From the NCBI RefSeq assembly GCF_004117855.1, contig NZ_QWBW01000022.1:1-64000 (forward strand): a DNA stretch of 64,000 bases, in the 5' to 3' direction. Source of the DNA: Modicisalibacter coralii. Lineage in GTDB: Bacteria; Pseudomonadota; Gammaproteobacteria; Pseudomonadales; Halomonadaceae. The notes beneath the pieces were generated by a model. That model was not told the DNA's origin. It saw nothing but the letters and a program-made list of their open reading frames with translations, and ran no database searches. This document shows, piece after piece, positions 17,554 through 25,608 of the stretch. A program made the translations under genes and the position numbers. The first letter of the stretch is position 1, and the number at the start of each line of letters is the position of its first letter.

Positions 17554-18540
17554 ATGGACTATCGTCGCCTGGGAACGACCGGACTCAAGGTATCGCCGCT
17601 GTGCCTGGGCACCATGACCTACGGGACCCCGCAGTGGCGGGACTGGGTGCTCGACGACGCCCGGAGCCGGCCGTTCATCGAGCGGGCGCTGGAGGCGGGG
17701 ATCAACTTCTTCGACACCGCCGACATGTACTCCGACGGCGAGTCGGAGCGGGTGGTGGGCCGCGCGCTGCGGGACTTCGCCCGGCGCGAGGCGGTCGTCG
17801 TCGCCACCAAGGTCTACAACCCCACCGGCGACAAGGGCCCCAACGAGCGCGGGCTGTCGAAGAAGCACATTCGCCACGCCATCGACGCCTCGCTCGAGCG
17901 GCTGGGCATGGATTACGTCGACCTCTACCAGACCCACCGCTGGGATTACGACACGCCGATCGAGGAGACCATGGAAGCGCTCCACGAGGTGGTGTGCTCC
18001 GGCAAGGCGCTCTACCTCGGGGCGTCGAGCATGCACGCCTGGCAGTTCGCCAAGGCGCAGCGCGTCGCCCGCGAGAACGGCTGGACGCCGTTCTCGACCA
18101 TGCAGCCGATGGTCAACCTGATCTATCGCGAGGAGGAGCGGGAGATGATCCCGCAGTGCATCGACCAGGGCGTGGGCGTGATTCCCTGGAGTCCTCTGGC
18201 GCGCGGCATTCTCGCCGGCAGCAAGCCGGTCGGCGGCGAGGGCGAGACCACCCGGGCCAGGAGCGACGAGCAGATGCGCAACTGGAAGCTGGGGCTGGAG
18301 CGCGATCGGCCGGTGATCGAGGCGCTGCAGGCACTCGCGACGGAAAAGGGCGTCTCGCCGGCCCAGGTGGCGCTGGCCTGGCTGCTGCACAAGCCGGGAA
18401 TCACGGCACCGATCGTCGGCGCCAGCAAGTCGCATCATCTCGATCAGGCGCTGGGCGCGCTCGACGTGTCTCTCGCGGCCGACGAGATCGAGCGGCTCGA
18501 GGCGCCCTATGTCCCGCACGAGGTCGTGGGCTTCGTGTGA
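17554..18540 (+). CDS. Aldo/keto reductase
   Basis: A 328-residue cytoplasmic NADPH-dependent aldo/keto reductase. The catalytic tetrad can be placed at Asp54, Tyr59 (FFDTADMYSDG), Lys86 (VATKVYNP) and His128 (YQTHRWD). C-terminal SPAQVALAWLLHKPGITAPIVGAS is the cofactor segment. The N terminus MDYRRLGTTGLKVSPLCLGTM is typical of the YajO/Tas-like group. The ATG follows ACGGAGTGACATC. It lies 139 bases after the dehydrogenase gene, with no strong terminator seen. The physiological substrate is not known. Confidence 0.92.
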   Translation: MDYRRLGTTGLKVSPLCLGTMTYGTPQWRDWVLDDARSRPFIERALEAGINFFDTADMYSDGESERVVGRALRDFARREAVVVATKVYNPTGDKGPNERGLSKKHIRHAIDASLERLGMDYVDLYQTHRWDYDTPIEETMEALHEVVCSGKALYLGASSMHAWQFAKAQRVARENGWTPFSTMQPMVNLIYREEEREMIPQCIDQGVGVIPWSPLARGILAGSKPVGGEGETTRARSDEQMRNWKLGLERDRPVIEALQALATEKGVSPAQVALAWLLHKPGITAPIVGASKSHHLDQALGALDVSLAADEIERLEAPYVPHEVVGFV

Positions 18541-18639
18541 CGCCGGCTTGCGTTGAAGGGCCGACCCTTCGGGCTGTCGACAAGCTCGGGGGGCGGGCTT
18601 ATGGTCGGATGTGTCTCCGTCACGCCCGGGTCTTCTCCC

Positions 18640-20952
18640 ATGAGCGATTTCGCCGAGCGCTACGCGCGGCTGCACGCCGTGCAGGACGAGATGGCCGCCA
18701 GGCTGGCTCGGTTGCGCGATATCCGACCCTGCTTCATCGACTTGTCGCTTCGCGAGAATGCCGTCGGCGCCAGCCGCGGGCAGACCCTCGATGCCAAGTT
18801 GGCCACCCTGGCGCGGCTGCGCCAGTTCGGCTTCGACGACATCCTGCTGGGCACCCTGGACTATGCGATGCCCGACGAGCCGACGGTCGACGACGACTTC
18901 ATGATCCACCTGCGCGACCAGGGGATCGATCGCCGTGGCTGCTTCGCCTTCACCCAGGTCGGCACGTTCGACGCGGCCGGTGTCTTCGTGCCGGACCATT
19001 CCCAGTGCAAGCTGCGTGACTATGCGGTCCCCAATACGCTGCACCAGCTCTCGCTGGGCTGGCGCGCTCGCCAGAGCGCGGACCAACTGGCGGCGCTCGA
19101 GGCCCGGCTGACGGCATCGATCGCCTGGTTGCAGGCCAACGTCGCCGGTGAGGCCGGCGCCGCGCCGCGTATCATCATCAACCTCATCGATGGTTGCGAC
19201 GGTTTCGCCGTCGATCCCGAGGCGATGTGCCGGTTGTTCGCGCTGCTCGCCGAGCAGCCCATCGAGGGTGTCAGCTTCGAGGATTGTCGCGGCACCTACC
19301 TGCCGTTCCAGATCGCTGCCTTCGTGACCATGGCCCGGGCGTTCACGCCGCCGCCGCTCAAGCTGCTGGTGCACTTGCATGCCGGCGCCGGCGTGGAAAA
19401 TGCCGCAGCCATCGAGGCCCTGCTCCACGGCGCCGACGGGGTGTGGGGCGCGTTGTCCAAGCAGGCCGCCGTCATCGGTCATGCCTCGTCCAGCGAGCTG
19501 ATCGCCAATCTGGTGCGCCTGGGCAACCGCCACCTCGAGACGCGCTTCCGGCTCGAGCGCCTGCTGCCGCTCACCCGTTCGCTGCGCAAGGGGCTCGATG
19601 GCGACCCGCCGGTCGACTGGCCGATCATCGGTGACAATGCCTACCGACTGCCGCTGAGCGACTTCCGTCAACGCAGCGGGCGTTTCATGGACCTGCCGCC
19701 GGAACGGATCGGCGGGCGCTATCGTTACCGGCTCTGCCCGCTGGTCAGCGACAGCGGGGTGCTCGCCGGGCGTCTGGCCGAGGTCACCGGCTATCCGGCG
19801 GAGACCTTCCCGGCAGACGTTTTGTCGACCATGCGGCGTCTGATGCGTCGCGATCTGCGGCGGGGTCTGCGGATTCGCTACGACGAGCCGACGGCCCTGC
19901 TGACGCTGTATCGGCGGGCGCGTGGCGAGGTCGCGGCCAGCGCGCCGGTGTCCGGCGCAGCCGGGCCGTCCGAGCGGTCGGCCAGCGTCGATCCGCAAGC
20001 CCCTCTGCGCGGCGACACGGACATCTACCGGGCGCTGCTCGAGTCGACCCGGGCGATTCCCTGGCGCATTGACTGGGAAAGCCTGCGTTTCACCTATATC
20101 GGCCCCCAGATCGCCGAGTTGCTGGGCTGGCCCGTTGACAGCTGGGAAACCATCGAGGACTGGGCCGAGCGCATGCATCCCGAAGATCGCGACTGGGTGA
20201 TCGACTACTGTGTGGCGCAATCGCGGGCCGGCAATGACCACGAAGCCGACTATCGAGCGTTGACCGCCGGCGGTGAGTATCGCTGGGTGCGCGACGTGGT
20301 GCACGTGGTACGGGATGCCCAGGGCGAGGTGGAGGCGCTGGTCGGTTTCATGTTCGACATCCACGAGCGCAAGCTCGGCGAGCAGGAACGGCTCGACCTG
20401 CAGCGTCGCCTGGAGACGCTCTCCTACCAGGATGGACTCACCGAGATCGCCAATCGGCGGATGTACGACAGCACCCTGGCGCGGGAGTGGGCGGTGGCGC
20501 GACGCAAGGCGCGCCCGCTGTCGCTGGTGCTCATGGATATCGATCATTTCAAGCAGTACAACGACCACTACGGCCACCTGGCCGGCGACGACTGTCTGCG
20601 TCGGGTCGCGACACTCTTGAGCGAGGCCTGTCCGGGGGAGTTGCTGGCGCGTTACGGCGGTGAGGAGTTCGTGCTGTTACTGCCGGATACCACAGTCGCG
20701 GCGGCACGGGTCATCGCCGAGCGCTGCCGACGCCGCGTGGCGGAGGCGGCGATGGTGCACGCCGGGTCACCGGTTTTCGGGCGCGTCACGATCAGTGTGG
20801 GCGTGGGGGAGGTGGTCCCGGATGGGGCGTCGGAGGTGGACGCCTTCGTCACCGGTGTCGACCGGGCCCTCTATCGGGCCAAGCGCGAAGGTCGCAATCG
20901 GGTGGAGGTCGTCCCGGCAGGCCGCGCCGAAAGCGGCGCGGCCTCGGGATGA
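18640..20952 (+). CDS. HMG-CoA-lyase-like barrel fused to PAS and GGDEF (diguanylate cyclase) domains
   Basis: A 770-residue fusion. Residues ~20-290 resemble the HMGL-like TIM barrel: SLREN (Arg38, Glu39 where the family has Arg-Asp), INLIDGCDGF, GVSFEDCRGTYLP and HLHAGAG (His245, His247 as the metal pair). The cysteine loop of HMG-CoA lyase is not seen; GALSKQAAVIGHASSS stands there. Residues ~300-430 form a second unrecognised region, ~460-580 a PAS domain, and ~590-750 a GGDEF domain with GGEEF at 673-677 and no RxxD inhibitory site. No membrane segment is seen. It probably makes cyclic di-GMP in response to a ligand of the barrel or PAS. The start is uncertain: an in-frame ATG at 18601 after a G-rich tract is possible. 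Confidence 0.8.
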   Translation: MSDFAERYARLHAVQDEMAARLARLRDIRPCFIDLSLRENAVGASRGQTLDAKLATLARLRQFGFDDILLGTLDYAMPDEPTVDDDFMIHLRDQGIDRRGCFAFTQVGTFDAAGVFVPDHSQCKLRDYAVPNTLHQLSLGWRARQSADQLAALEARLTASIAWLQANVAGEAGAAPRIIINLIDGCDGFAVDPEAMCRLFALLAEQPIEGVSFEDCRGTYLPFQIAAFVTMARAFTPPPLKLLVHLHAGAGVENAAAIEALLHGADGVWGALSKQAAVIGHASSSELIANLVRLGNRHLETRFRLERLLPLTRSLRKGLDGDPPVDWPIIGDNAYRLPLSDFRQRSGRFMDLPPERIGGRYRYRLCPLVSDSGVLAGRLAEVTGYPAETFPADVLSTMRRLMRRDLRRGLRIRYDEPTALLTLYRRARGEVAASAPVSGAAGPSERSASVDPQAPLRGDTDIYRALLESTRAIPWRIDWESLRFTYIGPQIAELLGWPVDSWETIEDWAERMHPEDRDWVIDYCVAQSRAGNDHEADYRALTAGGEYRWVRDVVHVVRDAQGEVEALVGFMFDIHERKLGEQERLDLQRRLETLSYQDGLTEIANRRMYDSTLAREWAVARRKARPLSLVLMDIDHFKQYNDHYGHLAGDDCLRRVATLLSEACPGELLARYGGEEFVLLLPDTTVAAARVIAERCRRRVAEAAMVHAGSPVFGRVTISVGVGEVVPDGASEVDAFVTGVDRALYRAKREGRNRVEVVPAGRAESGAASG

Positions 20953-20961
20953 GGGGGCGGG

Positions 20962-22659
20962 TCAGCCCCCCAGCAGGCCATCGGTGACGTGAAGCCCGTA
21001 GAAGGCGATCAGACCGATGATACCGGCGAACAGCACGTAGTAGAGGGTCGGCAGCAGGGTCTTGCGCAGGGTGACCCCCTCGCGGCCCAGCAGGCCCACC
21101 GTCGCGGAGGCCGCCACCACGTTGTGGATGGCGATCATGTTGCCGGCCGCGGCACCCACCGCCTGCAGGGCCACCATCATCGCCGTCGACAGCCCCAGTA
21201 CCTCGGCGACGTTGAACTGGAAGTCCGAGAGCATCAGGTTGGAGACGGTGTTGGAGCCGGCGATGAACGCCCCGAGCGCACCCACGGTCGGCGCGAACAG
21301 CGGGTAGATGTCGCCTACGCTGTTGGCGACGAAGCGCGCCATGGCCACCGGCATCGACACCAGATCCGCGCCGTTGACGCCGGAGTTGATCAGGATGCGC
21401 ACCATGGGAATGGTGAACAGCAGCACGAAGCCGGCGCCCAGCAGGGTGCGGGTCGACTCGTTGAAGGCGGCCTTGACCTCGCTGCCACGCATGCGATGCA
21501 TGCCGATGGTCAGCAGTACCACGAACACCAGGATCCCGCCGGGCAGGTAGAGCGGTTGCACGCTGCCCGAGATGCCGGTTTCACCGAGGATGTCGCTCCA
21601 GCCGAGACTCAGCGAGGTCAGGGCGTCCTTGAGCGGCGCGATGGTCCGCGACAGCACCAGGAACACCGCCAGCAGCACATAGGGGACCCAGCCCATGAAC
21701 ACCGAGATCGGCGTGCGGCCGGCGACCTGGTCGGTCTTGATCTCGAGATTGCCGCGCCATTCGTCGGGCCACTGCTCGGCGTCGGGGAAGTCCCAGGTCT
21801 CGCGGGGCAGCAGAAAGCCCTTGCGCGCCGCCGGGACGACGATCGCCAGACCCACCATGGCGCCGATCATCGACGGGAATTCCGGCCCCAGCAGGACCCC
21901 GGCCAGCATGTAGGGCACCACGAAGCAGACCCCGGCGAAGAGCGCGAACGGGGCGATGGCCAGGCCTTCGCGCCAGGAGCGATTGGCGCCGAAGAAACGC
22001 ACCATGATGGTTACCAGGATCAGCGGCATGAACAGGCCGATGATGCCGTGGGTGATGGCCACCTCGGAGGTGATCAGGCGGAAGTAGTGCTCCCAGCTGG
22101 AGCCGTCGGCGACCAGTTGCTCGGTGATGCCGGACTTGTGCAGGCCGCCGCTGACACCGACCACGATCGGCGTGCCCACCGCTCCGAACGACACCGGTGT
22201 GGACTGGATCATCATGCCCACCACCACGGCGCCGAGTGCCGGGAAGCCCAGGGCCACCATCAGCGGCGCGGCCACGGCGGCCGGGGTGCCGAAGCCGGAG
22301 GCCCCCTCGATGAAGCAGCCGAACAGCCAGGCGACGATGATCGCCTGGACTCGACGGTCCGGACTCAATCCCGAGAAGCCGTTGCGGATCGCGGCGATCC
22401 CCCCGGAATGCTTGAGCGTGTTGAGCAGCAGGATGGCACCGAAGATGATCCACAGGATCGCCACGGTGAGAATCAGCCCCTGGAAGGTCGAGGCCAGCAC
22501 CCGGGAGAAGGACATGTCCCAGGCCAGCAGGGCGATCAGCGCGGTCACCACGAAGACGATCGGCATCGCGGTACGTGCGGCCATTCGAAAGCCGATCAGC
22601 AGGATTCCCGCCAGCAATAGCGGCAGGAAGGCCAGTAGGGCGAGAAGCGATTCACTCAT
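20962..22659 (-). CDS. L-lactate/glycolate permease, LldP/GlcA family
   Basis: A 565-residue inner-membrane permease with 12 or more hydrophobic helices, near the length of GlcA (560) and LldP (551) of E. coli. Family segments: [58 protein letters not shown] and, near the C terminus, [15 protein letters not shown]. It imports lactate and glycolate with protons. The start at 22659 gives the family N terminus [18 protein letters not shown]. The gene stands apart from the glc operon, but its upstream region carries TGGT-N3-ACCA palindromes like the glc one, suggesting GlcC or a relative controls it. GlcA and LldP cannot be told apart by sequence alone. Confidence 0.92.
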   Translation of the reverse strand: MSESLLALLAFLPLLLAGILLIGFRMAARTAMPIVFVVTALIALLAWDMSFSRVLASTFQGLILTVAILWIIFGAILLLNTLKHSGGIAAIRNGFSGLSPDRRVQAIIVAWLFGCFIEGASGFGTPAAVAAPLMVALGFPALGAVVVGMMIQSTPVSFGAVGTPIVVGVSGGLHKSGITEQLVADGSSWEHYFRLITSEVAITHGIIGLFMPLILVTIMVRFFGANRSWREGLAIAPFALFAGVCFVVPYMLAGVLLGPEFPSMIGAMVGLAIVVPAARKGFLLPRETWDFPDAEQWPDEWRGNLEIKTDQVAGRTPISVFMGWVPYVLLAVFLVLSRTIAPLKDALTSLSLGWSDILGETGISGSVQPLYLPGGILVFVVLLTIGMHRMRGSEVKAAFNESTRTLLGAGFVLLFTIPMVRILINSGVNGADLVSMPVAMARFVANSVGDIYPLFAPTVGALGAFIAGSNTVSNLMLSDFQFNVAEVLGLSTAMMVALQAVGAAAGNMIAIHNVVAASATVGLLGREGVTLRKTLLPTLYYVLFAGIIGLIAFYGLHVTDGLLGG

Positions 22660-22804
22660 GAGGCACTTTCCCTCTTGTTCTTGTCCAGCCTGGCGGCCGG
22701 GCGTGACAGGTCGTTTGCAGCGCATGTCGGCGCGAACACCGAAGCGGCTTGGCAGCCGAGTCGGAACGATAATCGGGAATCGGGACGTTGGCCATCCTTG
22801 GAAA

Positions 22805-22819
22805 ATTGGTTTGACCAAT
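22805..22819. promoter_or_regulatory. Candidate GlcC-type operator ATTGGT-TTG-ACCAAT
   Basis: Perfect 6-base arms around a 3-base spacer, containing TGGT-N3-ACCA as in the glcD/glcC spacer (5381-5393). It lies 146 bases upstream of the permease start. Regulation by GlcC is inferred. Confidence 0.6.
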
Positions 22820-22911
22820 GCTGCGCTGCGCTTAAATAGGCTGTTTTAATTTTTAAAAACAAAAAGTTGAGATGGTTTTTCCGGGGTTTTTGAAAGGCCC
22901 AAGTCTGAGAG

Positions 22912-22934
22912 ATTGGTCAAATCATTAGACTAAT
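22912..22934. promoter_or_regulatory. Second operator-like cluster upstream of the permease
   Basis: The left part is ATTGGTC (22912-22918), the same half-site as in the neighbouring operators, and GACTAAT (22928-22934) is its complement with one mismatch. ATTAG-A-CTAAT (22924-22934) is itself a perfect palindrome. It could be an auxiliary site for the same regulator. Confidence 0.4.
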
Positions 22935-23030
22935 AGATAATGGGGCGGGAGATCGATCGACGACGATGGCAGGGGCCCGGACATGATGATAGCGTTCCGG
23001 ATACCCATTCATCGAGGATGCGAGGTGGCC

Positions 23031-23750
23031 ATGACACGCCTGCTCTACGACCTGTGCGGCATCGACGAGGATCTGCGCTTTTCCCCCTATTGCTGGCGCG
23101 TCAAGTACGCTCTGGCCCACAAGGGGCTGGACTATCAGACTCAGCCCTGGCACTTCACCGACAAGGACGCCATTGCCTTCTCCGGCCAGGGCAAGGTGCC
23201 GGTGCTCGTCGATGGCGACGAGACCGTCACCGACAGTTACGAGATCTTTCGCTATCTGGATCGGGTCTATCCCGACAGACCCCTGCTGGGGGGCCAGCCG
23301 GCCGAAGCCCGGGCGCGTTTCTTCAAGTTCTACGCCGAGCGCAACCTGGCGCCGGCGGTCATCAAGACGGTCATGATGGATCTCTACAACGCCGTGGCGC
23401 CGCAGGATCGCGCGTATTTTCGCGAGACGCGCGAGAAGGCCTTCGGCCGCACGCTAGAGGAGGTCCATGCGCCGAGCCGGGGGTTGAGTCAGCTCGATCT
23501 GGCGCTGGAGCCGTTGCGAGCCCGCTTCGGCGAGGCCGACTTCGTCGACGGCGATGAACCCGCGGGGGCCGACTACCTGCTGTTCGGCACCTTCATGTGG
23601 GCGCGCTGCGTGTCGGCCGCGGACCTGGTCTCGAACGCCGACCCGGTCCATGGCTGGGTGGAACGCATGCTCGACCTCTACGACGGGCTGGGCCGCAAGG
23701 CGCAGCGCAGCATCGATAGCGTGGGTGCCGCTGAACCGGAAAGCCCGTGA
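23031..23750 (+). CDS. Glutathione S-transferase family protein
   Basis: A 239-residue cytoplasmic GST-fold protein. The N-terminal thioredoxin-like domain (~1-85) has RFSPYCWRVKYALAHKGLDY, GQGKVPVLVDGDETVTDSYEIFRYL and the cis-proline loop KVPVL; the rest is the helical domain. The Pro-Tyr-Cys motif suggests a cysteine-type (beta/omega-like) or non-catalytic GST. The ATG at 23031 follows GCGAGGTGGCC; an in-frame ATG 48 bases upstream is less likely. It may be an etherase, isomerase or stress protein; the sequence does not decide. Confidence 0.85.
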   Translation: MTRLLYDLCGIDEDLRFSPYCWRVKYALAHKGLDYQTQPWHFTDKDAIAFSGQGKVPVLVDGDETVTDSYEIFRYLDRVYPDRPLLGGQPAEARARFFKFYAERNLAPAVIKTVMMDLYNAVAPQDRAYFRETREKAFGRTLEEVHAPSRGLSQLDLALEPLRARFGEADFVDGDEPAGADYLLFGTFMWARCVSAADLVSNADPVHGWVERMLDLYDGLGRKAQRSIDSVGAAEPESP

Positions 23751-23765
23751 GCCGGCCATGAAAAA

Positions 23766-23789
23766 GCCCCGCTCGAAATCGGGCGGGGC
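23766..23789 (-). terminator. Rho-independent terminator of the porin gene
   Basis: On the minus strand, GCCCCGC, a 10-base loop and GCGGGGC are followed by TTTTT. It lies 33 bases past the porin stop codon and just beyond the end of the facing GST gene. Confidence 0.85.
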
Positions 23790-23821
23790 AAGGCAGCTAT
23801 CGCGGTAAGGTCACGGGCGCC

Positions 23822-25117
23822 TCAGAACGTCAGCCCGAAATGCGTCTGTACGCTGGTATGCCAGTTGTCGTCCACCGGTGAACCGAAGTAGTTCAGGCCG
23901 TTCTTGTTGGTGACGATGTCGAACCAGGCATAGTAGGGGCCGGCCGTTACCTTCATCCCCAGGTCGTTGAGCATCGGGTCGTCCATGTCGCCGAAGCCAC
24001 CGTTGATCGGCGAGTAGTCGTCGGCGGCATCCATCATGCTGAAGTCGTTGTAGAAGTAGAGGTTCTCCACGGGCCCCCAGTTGACGTCCATGCTGTAGGC
24101 CAGGCTTGCCGAATAGGTCTCGCCCTCGGCCGGAATCAGGTAGTTGAAACCGAAGGCACCGATCTGCAGGACGTTGTCGGAAATGCCCGAGGCCGATTCC
24201 GCCGGGTTCTCGGGATTGTATTCGTAGGTAGTGGCCTGCAACTGGGTCCGCCAGTTGCCGTAGCTGCCGTTCAGCCCGACCGCGGCCTGCCAGTTGTCGC
24301 CGCTGTCGCCGGTACGCGTGTTGTAGAGCTGACCCCCCTTGGCCGAGAGGTTGACCTCGGTGGTGTAGTCGCTGCCCTGGCCGAAGGTGTAGGCGATGCG
24401 GCCGGCGAGCTGGTTCTCCTCGCTGTTGCCCTGGGCGCTGTCGCCCACGGCATTGGCGCCGTAGTGCTCGTTGCCGTCGCCGAGCTGATCGCTCTTGAAG
24501 AAGGCCAGCGAGGTATCCCAGGCGCCGGCGCTGTGATCCCACTTGATACCGGCGTTCTGGTTGTCGTTGAAGCCTGCCAGATAGGGCAGGTTGCCGTACC
24601 AGCCGAGATACCCGTAATCCATGTTGCCGAACGGCGTCTGTACCAGGCCCAGCTTGACGCTGTCGTGACGGGTGACCTCGTAGCCCAGCCAGCCATGCTG
24701 CAGAAAACGATAGCCGTTGTAGAAGCGGTACTGCAGCGAGTAGTTGAACTGATCGTAGCCGCCGCTGATGCCGAGGTTGAACTTGCCGAAGTCGAGATCC
24801 CCGCCGGTATCCTTGTCGCGCTCGCTCCAGTCGTTGAAGGTCGAGCCGAACTCGAGCTGACCGTTGATCTCGGTGCGCTTCATGGCCTCGAGAATCTGGC
24901 TGTTCTCTTCGGCCAGTTGACGGGTCTGATCCGACTCGGTGGTGGCAGTCTGGCTCTTTTGTTCGTCGAGCTGGGTCTGGAGCTGCTGGATCCGGTTGCG
25001 TAGTTCCTGCAACTGGCGCTGGACGTCGGCGTCGCTGGTCTGTTGTGCCAGCGCCGGTGTCGCCAGCGTGAAGAGTGTTGTGGTCAGACCAATAGCCTTG
25101 AATGATCTCTGCTTCAC
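23822..25117 (-). CDS. Outer-membrane porin with N-terminal coiled coil
   Basis: A 431-residue outer-membrane beta-barrel protein. Signal peptide of ~24 residues ending PALA, then a heptad-like coiled coil (~28-75: VQRQLQELRNRIQQLQTQLDEQK), then a barrel of alternating polar and aromatic strands ending in the C-terminal phenylalanine (HFGLTF) used by the BAM machinery. The start codon is GTG with an AAGGAGAACACC ribosome site. It is monocistronic with its own terminator. The N-terminal helix recalls OprP/O-type and other coiled-coil porins; the substrate is unknown. A TGGTCTGACCA operator-like palindrome lies inside its signal-peptide codons. Confidence 0.88.
   Translation of the reverse strand: MKQRSFKAIGLTTTLFTLATPALAQQTSDADVQRQLQELRNRIQQLQTQLDEQKSQTATTESDQTRQLAEENSQILEAMKRTEINGQLEFGSTFNDWSERDKDTGGDLDFGKFNLGISGGYDQFNYSLQYRFYNGYRFLQHGWLGYEVTRHDSVKLGLVQTPFGNMDYGYLGWYGNLPYLAGFNDNQNAGIKWDHSAGAWDTSLAFFKSDQLGDGNEHYGANAVGDSAQGNSEENQLAGRIAYTFGQGSDYTTEVNLSAKGGQLYNTRTGDSGDNWQAAVGLNGSYGNWRTQLQATTYEYNPENPAESASGISDNVLQIGAFGFNYLIPAEGETYSASLAYSMDVNWGPVENLYFYNDFSMMDAADDYSPINGGFGDMDDPMLNDLGMKVTAGPYYAWFDIVTNKNGLNYFGSPVDDNWHTSVQTHFGLTF
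25081..25091. promoter_or_regulatory. TGGTCTGACCA palindrome inside the porin 5' coding region
   Basis: The same 11-mer as the core of the glcD/glcC operator (5382-5392), here about 27 bases downstream of the porin start codon. Site identity is seen; regulation of the porin by GlcC or a sibling regulator is inference. It encodes Gly-Leu-Thr, so chance remains possible. Confidence 0.4.
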
Positions 25118-25608
25118 GGTGTTCTCCTTGCGTGAATCAAGCGAAAACGGGCCATGTCGGCCCTGTGTGAATGCCGATTGTCGTTGTCTGGCGACAAAAG
25201 CCTACCAGATGTTTACAAGATTATGAATATTCTGCTACTTGTTTGTTTGGATATTATTAGTTAATTATCAAACTATGTGATGCCCGTGTCTCTTTCCGCC
25301 GTCTTCAAGAACCTCGTCGGCTGCGCGAGCGAACGATCAGCGGGGGCGTCTTGCCAGGCGGCGGTCTCATCGGCTCGGGGCGAGGCGCACGGCAGGCCGG
25401 GTACGCTTCCGGGGGCCGTGGTGGGGATCGAGAAAATGCATGCCGACGCGGCCCTCGTGGAGCTCCGGTGAGGGACGGGGGGCGATGCGGAGCCGTCAGG
25501 CCCAGCCGGGCTTGGCCTGAGAGGTCGAATTGATCGTTGGTGCCGGACGCCCCGCCAGGTGCAGGCTGACGTTTCACGCACGAAACCCAGCCACGAGACG
25601 GTGACGGC
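25118..25608. other. Intergenic region between porin and choline sulfatase
   Basis: No convincing gene in 491 bases. About 25195-25280 is very AT-rich and probably holds the porin promoter. About 25285-25600 is GC-rich, with short open frames on both strands but no ribosome site or recognisable domain. It could be a decayed gene or a long leader of the sulfatase gene. Confidence 0.55.

Larger units (their letters stand above)
22660..23030. other. Intergenic regulatory region of the permease and a GST gene
   Basis: These 371 bases hold no gene. The middle (about 22800-22945) is AT-rich and contains the operator-like sites at 22805-22819 and 22912-22934. It separates the leftward permease gene from the rightward glutathione transferase gene, so it probably holds both promoters. 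Confidence 0.7.
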
